This document shows, piece by piece, positions 8,783 to 16,975 of a stretch of DNA of 64,000 bases. The notes under the pieces are model-generated. The model saw nothing but the letters and a program-made list of their open reading frames with translations. It searched no databases and was not told where the DNA came from. The position numbers were made by a program, and so were the translations under genes. The first letter of the stretch is position 1. Each line of letters begins with the position of its first letter. Source of the stretch: CAVVJA01 sp963809815 (GTDB taxonomy: Bacteria > Actinomycetota > Actinomycetes > Mycobacteriales > Jatrophihabitantaceae); the NCBI GenBank assembly GCA_963809815.1, contig CAWELM010000020.1, forward strand, positions 1 through 64,000. Direction: 5' to 3'.

Positions 8783-10915
8783 ATGAGCGATATCGCAACG
8801 GCCGGTTCGTTCGCACTCGAGGAGACGAAGTCCGATCCCACCGCCTCGCCGAAGACGACGAAGACTTCGATCGAGGATCTCGCGATCAACACGATTCGCA
8901 CGCTGTGTATCGATGCCGTGCAGGCTGCCAACTCCGGCCATCCCGGCACGCCGATGGCGATGGCGCCAGTCGTCTACGAGCTGTGGAACAACGTCCTGCG
9001 CTTCGATCCACAGCACCCGATCTGGAGCAACCGCGATCGATTCGTGCTGTCCGCCGGACACGCATCGACGTTGCTCTACTCCCTGCTGCACCTGACCAAG
9101 GTCACGGCCGTCAACTCGGCCTACGAGGCGGTCGGGCAGCCGGCGGTGTCGCTCGACGACATCAAGAAGTTCCGTCAGCTCGGCAGCCGCTGCCCAGGCC
9201 ACCCGGAGTATCGCTGGACGTCTGGCGTCGAATGCACCACGGGCCCGCTGGGGACGGGCTTGGCGACGAGCGTCGGCATGGCGATGGCCGGCAAGTGGCA
9301 GGCGGAAGCCTTCAACCGTCCCGGTTTTGAGCTGTTCGACTACAACGTCTACGCGCTGGGCGGCGACGGATGCATGATGGAAGGTATCTCCCAAGAGGCC
9401 GCCTCCCTCGCCGGGCACTTGCGGCTCGACAACTTGTGCTGGATCTACGACAACAACAAGATCACCATTGAGGGTCCTACCTCCCTCGCGTTCAGCGACG
9501 ACGTGGCAACGCGCTTCATCGGCTATGGCTGGAACGTCACGCGGGTAGGCGACGCCAACGACCGGCAAATGCTCGCGCGCGCATTCGACGTGTTCCGCCG
9601 GGAGTCCAGTAGACCGACTCTGATCATCGTCGACAGTCACATCGGTTACGGTGCGGCGACGAAGGAGGGCACCGCCGCCGCGCACGGGGAGCCACTCGGC
9701 GTCGAGGAAGTGCGTTCGGCGAAGCGCTTCTACGGCTGGCCGGAGGACGCTCAGTTCCTCGTCCCAGCCGGCGTGTACGAGCACTTCGCTGCCGGTATCG
9801 GCGCGCGAGGTCACGAGTTACGCGCCGCGTGGGATCAGTTATTCGGAAAGTACTGCGCCGATTACCCGGAACTCGGAGAGCATCTCGACCTGATGCAGCG
9901 GCGCCTGCTGCCCGGAGGTTGGGACGCCGACATCCCGGAGTTTCCCGCCGACGAGAAGGGAAAGGCCAGCCGCGACTCGAGCGGCACCGTGCTCAATGCG
10001 ATCGCGCCCCGGGTGCCATGGCTGATCGGTGGCGCCGCGGACCTTGCTCCGTCCACGAAGACCCGCATGACGTTCGAAGGTGCCGGCGAGTTCGAAGCCG
10101 GAAACTACGGCGGGCGGAACCTGCACTACGGCGTTCGAGAGCACGCGTCAGCGGCAGTAGCGAATGGCTTGTCGTTGTCGAAGATGAGGCCTTACCAGTC
10201 CGGATTTCTCATCTTCTCCGACTTTGAACGCGGCGCGCTGCGGCTGTCGGCGCTCATGGAGATCCCGGTCATCTACATCTTCACCCACGACTCCATTGGC
10301 GTCGGCGAAGACGGGCCGACCCACCAGCCGGTCGAACAGCTCGCGTCACTGCGGGCCATGCCGGGCATCATCGACATCCGCCCAGCCGATGCCAACGAGG
10401 TCGCTGAGGCCTGGCGGGTGATCATGCCGCTACGGCACGACCCGGTCGCTCTGGTGCTGTCACGCCAGGCGCTTCCAACCCTCGACCGCGGCAGGTACGC
10501 GTCAGCGAGCGGGCTGGCCAAGGGCGGGTACATCCTGGCCGATCCGCCGGATGGAGATCCCGAGGTGATTCTGATCGCCACCGGCAGCGAAGTTTCCCTC
10601 GCGGTCAGCGCGTACGAGCAGCTCAGCGCCGAGGGTATTCGCGCCCGCGTGGTCAGCCTGCCGTCCTGGGAGCTGTTCGACCGCCAGGATCAGGCATACC
10701 GCCAATCCGTGCTGCCGCCGACGGTTATCGCCCGAGTTGCCGTCGAGCAGGCGTCCGGCTTCGGCTGGGAACGCTACGTGGGATCGACGGGCGCCGTGGT
10801 CGCGATGTCGACGTTCGGCGCGTCGGCCCCCCTCAAGGCCCTGCAATCGAGGTTCGGATTCACCCCGGACGCCGTGGCCCGGATGGCCAAGGAGCAACTC
10901 GAACCTACGTCGTAG
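8783..10915 (+). CDS. tkt: transketolase
   Basis: A full-length thiamine-diphosphate enzyme of the pentose phosphate pathway that transfers two-carbon units between sugar phosphates in the cytoplasm. The family signatures are NSGHPGTPMAMAP, the ThDP/Mg motif GGDGCMMEGIS near residue 193, YDNNKITIEGPT, and in the pyrimidine domain VREHASAAVANGLSLS and HDSIGVGEDGPTHQP. I chose the ATG at 8783 because GGAGG (8773-8777) sits five bases upstream; the frame is open to a TTG at 8771. The gene is not in the usual tal-zwf-opcA cluster here and appears monocistronic. HAEPL-like and DR-rich active-site positions look intact. Confidence 0.93.
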   Translation: MSDIATAGSFALEETKSDPTASPKTTKTSIEDLAINTIRTLCIDAVQAANSGHPGTPMAMAPVVYELWNNVLRFDPQHPIWSNRDRFVLSAGHASTLLYSLLHLTKVTAVNSAYEAVGQPAVSLDDIKKFRQLGSRCPGHPEYRWTSGVECTTGPLGTGLATSVGMAMAGKWQAEAFNRPGFELFDYNVYALGGDGCMMEGISQEAASLAGHLRLDNLCWIYDNNKITIEGPTSLAFSDDVATRFIGYGWNVTRVGDANDRQMLARAFDVFRRESSRPTLIIVDSHIGYGAATKEGTAAAHGEPLGVEEVRSAKRFYGWPEDAQFLVPAGVYEHFAAGIGARGHELRAAWDQLFGKYCADYPELGEHLDLMQRRLLPGGWDADIPEFPADEKGKASRDSSGTVLNAIAPRVPWLIGGAADLAPSTKTRMTFEGAGEFEAGNYGGRNLHYGVREHASAAVANGLSLSKMRPYQSGFLIFSDFERGALRLSALMEIPVIYIFTHDSIGVGEDGPTHQPVEQLASLRAMPGIIDIRPADANEVAEAWRVIMPLRHDPVALVLSRQALPTLDRGRYASASGLAKGGYILADPPDGDPEVILIATGSEVSLAVSAYEQLSAEGIRARVVSLPSWELFDRQDQAYRQSVLPPTVIARVAVEQASGFGWERYVGSTGAVVAMSTFGASAPLKALQSRFGFTPDAVARMAKEQLEPTS

Positions 10916-10949
10916 ACGTCGCCGGTCGGTCGCAGCGGACCAGCGTCGT

Positions 10950-10992
10950 GATCTTGCCCTTGCTGCTCCCGAATGGCCACGAGGTCAAGATC
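10950..10992. repeat. degenerate copy of the 13-17-13 palindromic element
   Basis: The left arm (10950-10962) matches the consensus GATCTTGGACTTA at 10 of 13 positions. The right arm (10980-10992) matches TAAGTCCAAGATC at 9 of 13. The spacer is exactly 17 bases, as in the well-preserved copies downstream. Confidence 0.6.
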
Positions 10993-11385
10993 ATCATGGA
11001 GGTGGCCGGACGCATGCGGCAGGCTGGGCGGTCAAGGCGGGAGCCAGAGCAAAAGGTGAGAAGCGCCCCGCGCGGATGACCGCTGCAGGACGCTCTCAGT
11101 CGTACGACGTTGGTCGGCCCTGGTTGGCTGCCTTGCCAGTCCCGGGCCGCGTCGAACAGTGTGGCCTACGCCACACAGGTACGCAAGATGTCAAATAGAT
11201 CGATTTCGTTCCGTTCGTATTCCACTGCGGACGGTATACGACACGCCGAAACGCTGGACAACGAAGTGAGGAACGCGGTAAGCGTTTCCACCTGCGGCCC
11301 TCGGCGATGACTCGGCTAGCTCTTGTCGGGGGCTGCTGAAAATGATCAATTGGTGGTCAGCGCGATCAGGCCCATCTCTCTCGAT

Positions 11386-11428
11386 GATCTTGGACTTACT
11401 GTGGCCCCGAGGTACTAAGTCCAAGATC
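11386..11428. repeat. 43-bp palindromic element, perfect copy
   Basis: GATCTTGGACTTA at 11386-11398 and its exact reverse complement at 11416-11428 are separated by 17 bases (11399-11415). This is the best copy of the family. Confidence 0.9.
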
Positions 11429-11464
11429 GACTGGACCGGCCCCGCCATGAAATCTTCCGGTGAT

Positions 11465-11507
11465 GATCTTCGACTTACTGTGGCCAGAACGCACTAAGTC
11501 CAAGATC
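11465..11507. repeat. 43-bp palindromic element, second copy
   Basis: The left arm 11465-11477 has one mismatch to the consensus; the right arm 11495-11507 is perfect; the spacer is 17 bases. The spacer shares its first eight bases (CTGTGGCC) with the copy at 11386. ACGACTGAGG follows the right arm and resembles the flank of the copy near 49890. Confidence 0.9.
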
Positions 11508-11549
11508 ACGACTGAGGTCGCCGGACAGATCGGGGGGTCTGCCGCTGAT

Positions 11550-11592
11550 GATCTTGGACTTACTGGCGCCCCAGGGCTATAAGTCCAACATC
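11550..11592. repeat. 43-bp palindromic element, third copy
   Basis: The left arm 11550-11562 is perfect, the right arm 11580-11592 has one mismatch, and the spacer is 17 bases. It starts 85 bases after the second copy, which starts 79 bases after the first. Confidence 0.9.
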
Positions 11593-11704
11593 ACGCCTGA
11601 CAAAGGTCGAAGCGTCACGATCGGGCGAAAGAGTGGCGTGCCGTCAGTTCCCGGCAATGATCGACCAGCGTGCATAGCCTTCAACTGACGGTAGGAGATC
11701 GCCG

Positions 11705-12367
11705 ATGGATTGGTTCTGGCACGCGCTACTCGTCTGCTTCGTGATCATCCCGGCGACGGTCCTGTGGATCGCCATCATCATCGAACTGATCCGCCGACGC
11801 GACCTCGGTACCTGGCGGCGGATCGGCTGGATGCTCGGGATTCTGATCTTCCCGATCATTGGTGCACTGACCTACCTGATCATTACCTGGTGGCATGCGG
11901 ACGCAGCCACCGATTTGGGGGCGGCGCCTCCGGCCGCCCGCGTTCCGGAGCAACCGGAGACGATCGCGGATTTGACGCGCCTGGACCAGTTGCGTCGATC
12001 CGGGGTGAACAGTGAGGCAGACTTCGAGGCGGGCAGACGGCGGGTGCTGGAGGGCGGCGACGCCGCAGCGGCGCCCGGCCGCCACGCATCCCTGATACGG
12101 AGGTCGGCACGTGAACTGGTTCTGGCACGCCTTGTGGATCTGCTTCGTCGTCATCCCTGCGACAATCCTCTGGCTGGTCTGTGTCTTCGACATTGTCTTT
12201 CGACAGCGACAGATGGCCGTCTGGAAACGCATCGTCTGGCTGATAGTCGTCCTGGTAGTGCCCATCATCGGTGCCCTGATCTATATCAGCGTTTACGCGC
12301 GTGGCCTCGAGGAGGGATTCCGTATTCTCGAGCGCCCGCACACCCAGGAACCAGTGACCGGAGATGA
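11705..12367 (+). CDS. PLDc_N/SHOCT-type membrane protein with out-of-frame tail
   Basis: The first ~70 residues hold two hydrophobic helices with the PLDc_N pattern (WFWHALLVCFVIIPATVLW, then GTWRRIGWMLGILIFPIIGA). A short helix pair around residues 85-115 (DLTRLDQLRRSGVNSEADFE) resembles a SHOCT module. AGGAG at 11693-11697 supports the ATG. The last ~85 residues run in a different frame through the next gene, a near paralogue, for 257 bases. They are arginine- and proline-rich and look like translation of non-coding frame. The functional protein probably resembles the first ~120-135 residues, so the true gene may have lost its stop codon. Function unknown. Confidence 0.65.
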   Translation: MDWFWHALLVCFVIIPATVLWIAIIIELIRRRDLGTWRRIGWMLGILIFPIIGALTYLIITWWHADAATDLGAAPPAARVPEQPETIADLTRLDQLRRSGVNSEADFEAGRRRVLEGGDAAAAPGRHASLIRRSARELVLARLVDLLRRHPCDNPLAGLCLRHCLSTATDGRLETHRLADSRPGSAHHRCPDLYQRLRAWPRGGIPYSRAPAHPGTSDRR

Positions 12368-12413
12368 GTACGAGTCCCAGCGTGCTCATCTGGAGACCGA
12401 TCGCGGCTGGTGA
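12111..12413 (+). CDS. PLDc_N-domain small membrane protein (paralogue of the upstream gene)
   Basis: A 100-residue protein with two hydrophobic segments, starting NWFWHALWICFVVIPATILW, almost a copy of the N-terminus of the preceding gene. The second helix ends in PIIGALIYISVYARG. The GTG start has a clear GGAGG at 12099-12103. PLDc_N is the membrane anchor seen on cardiolipin-synthase-like proteins and as small stand-alone proteins; no catalytic HKD motif is present. The tail ends in an acidic SHOCT-like stretch. The pair looks like a tandem duplication. Confidence 0.75.
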   Translation: MNWFWHALWICFVVIPATILWLVCVFDIVFRQRQMAVWKRIVWLIVVLVVPIIGALIYISVYARGLEEGFRILERPHTQEPVTGDEYESQRAHLETDRGW

Positions 12414-12418
12414 GCGCT

Positions 12419-12438
12419 TCCCACGAATGGTCGTGGGA
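12419..12438. terminator. hairpin between convergent genes
   Basis: TCCCACGA and TCGTGGGA form a perfect 8-bp stem with a 4-base loop, in the 31-base gap between the stop of the PLDc_N gene and the stop of the convergent HAD gene. There is no U-tract, which is common for actinobacterial terminators. It could serve both strands. Confidence 0.6.
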
Positions 12439-12444
12439 CGGCAA

Positions 12445-13170
12445 TCAACCAGTGGCGACATCGGCCGCAACCGCATCGGCAAGCGCCTGTAGCGACGGGA
12501 ATTCCCAATCCGGGACGATGTGAGCCGGCGGCGCCGGTGTTGCACCCCACCCCAGTCGATCGTGGCGCCGGTTGATCCACACGGTGCGTAGTCCCGCCTG
12601 CTTGGCCGGGACGTGGTCATGGAACAGGCTCTGAGCGACGTGGAGCAGTCGACCGTCACGGATACCGAGGCGGCCCGCCTCGGTGAGCAGCGCAGCAAAG
12701 TTGCGGGGTGACGGCTTGTAGGAACCAATGTCCTGCGCGGTTAGGACGCTCGTGAATGTGACGCCGAGCCGCTGATTACTGGCGGCGAAGGAATCGCGGT
12801 CCACGTTAGACAGGATGATCAGTTGGTATCGGGTGCTCAGCGTTGTGAGCGCGGCCGGGGAGTCCGGGAAAGCCGGCCAGTCTGGTACCGAAGTGGCGAG
12901 CCGCTGCGCGTCGTCGTCGGTGACTTCCGCGCCGAACTGGCGCCCAAGCTCACGCAGGCTGCGCACGAGAATGTCCGGGTAGCTTTCGCCAGGGTGCTCG
13001 GCCTCTGCCCGCGCCTCGTGCGTGGAATACGCCGCGAGCAGGGTCTCATCGTCGAGTTGCAGACCCCGAGTGCGCGCCCACGGACCGAGGACGGTGGCGA
13101 GGCCGTACTCCCAGTCGATGAGGGTGCCGTAGCAGTCGAAGCTCATCGCCTCGAAGTCCGTCAGCTTCAC
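12445..13170 (-). CDS. HAD-superfamily hydrolase, haloacid-dehalogenase-like (subclass IA)
   Basis: A 241-residue protein with HAD motif I in SFDCYGTLIDW (nucleophile Asp near residue 12), motif II around LIILSNVD, motif III lysine in DIGSYKPSPRNF, and LHVAQSLFHDHVPAKQAG preceding the motif IV acidic region. The order and the DCYGTLIDW variant are those of type II haloacid-dehalogenase-like hydrolases. Dehalogenation is not assured; many members are phosphatases. The GTG start has GGAAGGAG immediately upstream. Single gene, convergent with the PLDc_N pair. Confidence 0.85.
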   Translation of the reverse strand: MKLTDFEAMSFDCYGTLIDWEYGLATVLGPWARTRGLQLDDETLLAAYSTHEARAEAEHPGESYPDILVRSLRELGRQFGAEVTDDDAQRLATSVPDWPAFPDSPAALTTLSTRYQLIILSNVDRDSFAASNQRLGVTFTSVLTAQDIGSYKPSPRNFAALLTEAGRLGIRDGRLLHVAQSLFHDHVPAKQAGLRTVWINRRHDRLGWGATPAPPAHIVPDWEFPSLQALADAVAADVATG

Positions 13171-13259
13171 GACGTCTCCTTCCTTAGTCGGTTGATCGAA
13201 TCATGACCAACGCACAGGCGGCACGGGACGCGCCTGGCGCTGGTGACCTACGCTGAGGG

Positions 13260-14363
13260 ATGCGCCGAGGGCACCGGTGGGCGATCGTCCTGACTGGCGT
13301 CCTCATCCTGGCGGCACTGCCGTGGGCGGTGAGCAAACTGCCCGCCGCGAGCACTGGAGCCACTGCACCGGATCTGCTGGGCCGGGTCCAACGGTCCTCG
13401 TCCGTGTCGTACTCCGGTTACGCCGAGTCGGTGGGCAGCCTGGCGCTGCCGGCAACGGATCAGTTCAACGCGATCACCAACCTGCTCGGCGCGCCCACCC
13501 AGATGCGCGTGTGGTGGTTGAGCTCCGCTGAGTGGCGGGTCGACACGGTGAGCCTCACCGGGGAGACCGACCTGCACCACTCCGGCGGCCAGACGTGGAC
13601 GTGGAACTACGAGGCGAACCGGGCGACGCTCGACGACAGCCGATATATGCAGAGCATTCGATTGCCCCGTTCGGACGATCTGCTTCCCCCCAACCTGGCC
13701 CGTCGACTGCTTAGCCAGGCCACGCCCGACGAGGTGCAGCGCCTGCCGTCATCCCGGGTGGCCGGTCACGATGCGGCCGGGTTGCGACTACGCCCGAAAG
13801 AGCCCGAATCCACCATCGACCGAGTCGACGTGTGGGTGCTGGGGAGCGGGCTGCCCGTCCGCGTGGCGGTGTACGCCAAGGGCAGCGGTACCGCCGTCAT
13901 GAGTACCTCCTTCCTGCAGCTGAACACCAGTCCGCCCAGATCGTCGGAGATCGACTTCACCCCGCCGCTGTCTGCGCGCGTGGAAGATTCGAACGGGCTC
14001 GATCTGCTCGGCTTCATCGACCTACTGGGCAACGCCCAGCCGCCGGCGACCCTGGCCGGCCTGACCCGCAATGCGGCTAACCCCGGCATTGGCGCCGTTG
14101 GCGTCTACGGCCGAGGGGTCACGCTTCTTGTCGCTATCCCGTTGCCGGCTCGTATCGCTTATCCGCTGCAGGAACAGCTCGAAAAGGCCGCCGGATCGGT
14201 GAGCACTGCTGGTGGCGTGGCGATCGGGGTCGGTGTGTTGAACCTCTTGCTCGGAGAGCCCAAACCCGACGCCGGCGCGTGGCTCGTCACGGGCACCGTG
14301 ACGGCCGACACCCTGCAGCGGGCCATTGCCGCGCTGCCGCCCACGAATGGATTTCGTCGGTGA
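13260..14363 (+). CDS. secreted or membrane-anchored RseB/LolA-like protein, ABC-cluster partner
   Basis: 367 residues with an N-terminal signal or anchor (MRRGHRWAIVLTGVLILAALPWAV). A long beta-rich extracytoplasmic region follows, with SSVSYSGYAES, QMRVWWLSSAEWRVD and GGQTWTWNYEANRATL, the pattern of the LolA/RseB lipid-binding-like fold. There is no lipobox cysteine. The stop overlaps the GTG of the ABC ATPase by four bases, so it is the first gene of a three-gene operon. A role as an extracytoplasmic component of that exporter is inferred from the coupling. Confidence 0.7.
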   Translation: MRRGHRWAIVLTGVLILAALPWAVSKLPAASTGATAPDLLGRVQRSSSVSYSGYAESVGSLALPATDQFNAITNLLGAPTQMRVWWLSSAEWRVDTVSLTGETDLHHSGGQTWTWNYEANRATLDDSRYMQSIRLPRSDDLLPPNLARRLLSQATPDEVQRLPSSRVAGHDAAGLRLRPKEPESTIDRVDVWVLGSGLPVRVAVYAKGSGTAVMSTSFLQLNTSPPRSSEIDFTPPLSARVEDSNGLDLLGFIDLLGNAQPPATLAGLTRNAANPGIGAVGVYGRGVTLLVAIPLPARIAYPLQEQLEKAAGSVSTAGGVAIGVGVLNLLLGEPKPDAGAWLVTGTVTADTLQRAIAALPPTNGFRR

Positions 14364-15268
14364 TCCGCACCCACGCGTTGATCAAGCGGTTCGGCTCGAT
14401 CACCGCCGTCGATGGCATCGACCTGGACGTTCGGCCCGGAGATATCTACGGATTTCTCGGCGCGAACGGCTCCGGTAAGACGACGACGCTGCGCATCGTC
14501 CTCGGATTGGTGCTGGCCACGTCGGGTGAGGTCGAGCTGCTCGGCCGACCGATGCCTCGTCGCGGACGGGACGTGTTGGCCCGCGTTGGCTCTCTCGTCG
14601 AAGGCCCAGCGGCGTATGGCCATTTGTCCGGCCGGGCCAATCTTGCCTTGCTCGATGCGAGCGGTCGAGACACGGTTCGGGCGACTCGGCAGCGCCGAAT
14701 CGACGCCGCGCTGGAGCGGGTCGGCCTGGCCGGGATCGATCGGCGCCCGGTAAAGGCCTACTCGCTCGGCATGCGCCAGCGCCTCGGGCTCGCCGCGGCA
14801 TTGATGCGGGAGCCGGAGCTGCTTGTTCTCGACGAACCGACGAATGGCCTTGACCCGCAGGGCATCCGCGAAATCCGCGAGTTGCTCCTTGCGCTCAATG
14901 CCGGCGGCGCGACGATCTTCTTGTCGAGTCATTTGCTCGCGGAGGTCGAAGCACTGTGTACCCGGGTTGGTGTTCTCGATCGCGGCCGGCTCGTCATCCA
15001 GGACGAGCTGGACACGTTGCGGGCGCCTACGGGACGCACCATCGTGCGCACATCCGACCCGGCTGCCGCCGTCGCCGCGCTGGACGGGCGAGTTGAGTAC
15101 CGGCAGGGAGAGCTTGTCATTGTCCGCGGCGGCGATCCGGCGCAGGTGAACGCGGCGCTAGTGGCCCGTGGCATTCCAGTCACCGAGCTCGCGCGAGAAC
15201 GACACAGCCTCGAGGAGATCATTTTTCAGCGAACGGGCCCGAGCAGTGATCGGGTGGACCCGACATGA
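14360..15268 (+). CDS. ABC transporter ATP-binding protein
   Basis: A standard ABC ATPase of ~302 residues: Walker A GANGSGKTTT near residue 34-43, Q-loop region, signature YSLGMRQRLG (usual S-G-G/Q replaced by S-L-G-M-R-Q, as in drug/antibiotic exporter subfamilies) near residue 134, Walker B LLVLDEPTNGLD near residue 154, and H-loop in FLSSHLLAEVE. The C-terminal ~90 residues are the extra domain seen in CcmA/NatA-type exporters. I chose the GTG at 14360, which overlaps the previous stop, over an ATG at 14279 inside the upstream gene. It energises the permease encoded next. Confidence 0.9.
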   Translation: MIRTHALIKRFGSITAVDGIDLDVRPGDIYGFLGANGSGKTTTLRIVLGLVLATSGEVELLGRPMPRRGRDVLARVGSLVEGPAAYGHLSGRANLALLDASGRDTVRATRQRRIDAALERVGLAGIDRRPVKAYSLGMRQRLGLAAALMREPELLVLDEPTNGLDPQGIREIRELLLALNAGGATIFLSSHLLAEVEALCTRVGVLDRGRLVIQDELDTLRAPTGRTIVRTSDPAAAVAALDGRVEYRQGELVIVRGGDPAQVNAALVARGIPVTELARERHSLEEIIFQRTGPSSDRVDPT

Positions 15269-16086
15269 TCGCGGTCGAGCTGCGCAAGCTCGCGCGTCGT
15301 CCGCGCACCTGGGTGACCATTGGCTTGCTCAACCTGTTGCCCACAGTCGTGGCGATACTGCTGGCGGTCACGAAGATCGGCCCGCGACCCGGGGAAGGCC
15401 CGGCCTTCCTATCCGCCGTACTTTCGCAGGGCGCGTTGTTCTCAGTCGCCGCGCTTGCCATCGTTCTGCCCCTGTTCCTCCCCGTCGCGGTTGCCGTCAT
15501 TTCTGGTGACAGCATCGCCGGCGAAGCACAAAGCGGCATGCTCCGCTACTTGCTGGCTCGCCCGGTCGGACGGACCCGGCTACTGGTCGCCAAGTTGATT
15601 GCGGTGTTCGTGTTCGTGATCGTCGCGGTCGTCATCGTGGCTGGCGTCGGCTACTTGGTCGGTTCGCTATTGCTGGGCAACGAGCCGGTGACGGCCACGA
15701 CATCGATCAGCAGCGTCTCCGGGACAACGCTGACCCCAGGCCAAATCGCCGTTCGCACTGTGCTGTCGATCGGATATGTCGCCCTGTCGATGATCGGCGT
15801 TGCGGCAATGGCGTTGTTCTTGTCGACGCTCACCGACTCGCCGTTGTCGGCCAGTCTGGGCGCCCTGGCATTTCTGATCGGCTCGTCCCTGCTGCTCACG
15901 CTCGATGCGGCGCGGGCGCTGCAGCCCTACCTGCCGACGCGGTACTGGTTGTCATTCGTCGACCTCTTCCGAGATCCGATTCAGTGGTACAACATCGAGC
16001 GCGGTGTCGGAATCCAGGTGGTCTATGTCGTGGTACTGCTCGGCGCGGCGTGGGCGAATTTCATGACTAAGGACGTCACGAGCTGA
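15265..16086 (+). CDS. ABC-2 type transporter permease
   Basis: A 273-residue membrane protein with about six helices. The first follows a short basic N-terminus (ELRKLARRPRTWVTIGLLNLL), and there is the SGMLRYLLARPVGRTRLLVAKLIAV loop typical of ABC-2 exporter permeases. The ATG overlaps the ATPase stop as ATGA. It ends with 11 bases of overlap with the convergent lipase gene. It works with the preceding ATPase, and probably with the secreted protein upstream, to export an unknown substrate. Confidence 0.87.
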   Translation: MIAVELRKLARRPRTWVTIGLLNLLPTVVAILLAVTKIGPRPGEGPAFLSAVLSQGALFSVAALAIVLPLFLPVAVAVISGDSIAGEAQSGMLRYLLARPVGRTRLLVAKLIAVFVFVIVAVVIVAGVGYLVGSLLLGNEPVTATTSISSVSGTTLTPGQIAVRTVLSIGYVALSMIGVAAMALFLSTLTDSPLSASLGALAFLIGSSLLLTLDAARALQPYLPTRYWLSFVDLFRDPIQWYNIERGVGIQVVYVVVLLGAAWANFMTKDVTS

Positions 16087-16885
16087 GTCGAGCGCAGTCG
16101 GCGGACGTCAACGGCACCGGCTCACCGGGAGACAGCTCGACCCGGACCATCTGGGTGACGAGCGGATCGGTCGGCAGGTCACCGTGACTTACCTGGGCCG
16201 ATGCACAGACGCTTTGCACGCTCAGGTTCAGTGCGCCGGCCAGCCGCGCTGAGTCCGGCGGTACGACGGTCTGGTCGTCGGCGGTCCAGATCGAAACGAA
16301 TGTCGGGCCGGCCGGCGTCTCGTCGCCTGTGTTCAGCCGATCGAGAAGTGGGCTGTCGGTGGCCAGCTGCTGGCACGCGACGGGGCAGCCGCCCGGCGCG
16401 AGAGATCCGGCCAAGCTGGCGAGATCGGTGCCGTGCTGCGGCGAACCCAATGTCACGATCCGACGGGCGACGGCAGCGCCGCCGTGGTCACGCGCCCAGA
16501 GCCGAGCGACCACCCCGCCGGCCGAGTAGCCGACGATGTCAACGGTCGCGGAGCCGGTCTGCGATCGGGCGGCGCGGACTGCCCGCGCAAGTGCCGCGGC
16601 CTGCTGATCGAGGTCCCCGGTGCCGTCGCCGGGCAGGTCCACGACGATCGCCGTCCGGCCGGCACCACGCAGTAAGCCGGCGAGGGACTCGAGGGAGCCA
16701 GTCGAACCGCCGTAGCCCGGAACGAGCAATACCGGCCCAACCACGTCCTGCAGGTTCGTCCGAGTCGGAGCCTTCGGGCCGCGGTTGATCACCACCGCCA
16801 AAGTCGCGGCGAGAGTGACCGCGACGATCAGCCCGAGCCCGCCGAGCAGAAGTCGACGTCGGGCGGGCGCAAGTCCTGACCACAC
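16076..16885 (-). CDS. secreted or membrane-anchored alpha/beta hydrolase, lipase-like
   Basis: 269 residues. An uncleaved anchor or signal (LLLGGLGLIVAVTLAATLAVV) is followed by an alpha/beta-hydrolase domain starting PVLLVPGYGGSTGSLESLA, the usual HG/PGYGG oxyanion element. The nucleophile elbow is GYSAGG, the catalytic acid is probably in WTADDQTVVPP, and the histidine is in VSHGDLP. The layout matches LipA/EstA-type extracellular triacylglycerol lipases. Two cysteine pairs (GGCPVACQ; SVC, ADC) fit a secreted protein with disulphides. Substrate is inference. Confidence 0.83.
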   Translation of the reverse strand: MWSGLAPARRRLLLGGLGLIVAVTLAATLAVVINRGPKAPTRTNLQDVVGPVLLVPGYGGSTGSLESLAGLLRGAGRTAIVVDLPGDGTGDLDQQAAALARAVRAARSQTGSATVDIVGYSAGGVVARLWARDHGGAAVARRIVTLGSPQHGTDLASLAGSLAPGGCPVACQQLATDSPLLDRLNTGDETPAGPTFVSIWTADDQTVVPPDSARLAGALNLSVQSVCASAQVSHGDLPTDPLVTQMVRVELSPGEPVPLTSADCARLSS

Positions 16886-16975
16886 CCGTCCATCGTCCGC
16901 TCGACCGAGGAGCGCCGCCTGCTACCAGGTCTGTTTCTCGAGATCCCAGTGCTCACGGGGCACTACAGTCAGACG

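Larger units (their letters stand above)
10916..11704. other. intergenic region, no gene seen, repeat cluster
   Basis: This 789-base gap after tkt holds no convincing coding frame. Its notable content is four copies of a 43-bp palindromic element, at 10950-10992, 11386-11428, 11465-11507 and 11550-11592. The last ~110 bases lead into the PLDc_N gene, which has AGGAG at 11693-11697. Confidence 0.7.

Noticed and set aside
11386..11592. Three regularly spaced repeats that could look like a CRISPR array
   Set aside because: The repeats are palindromic with variable 17-base centres, there are only three good copies, isolated copies occur far away, and no cas gene is near.
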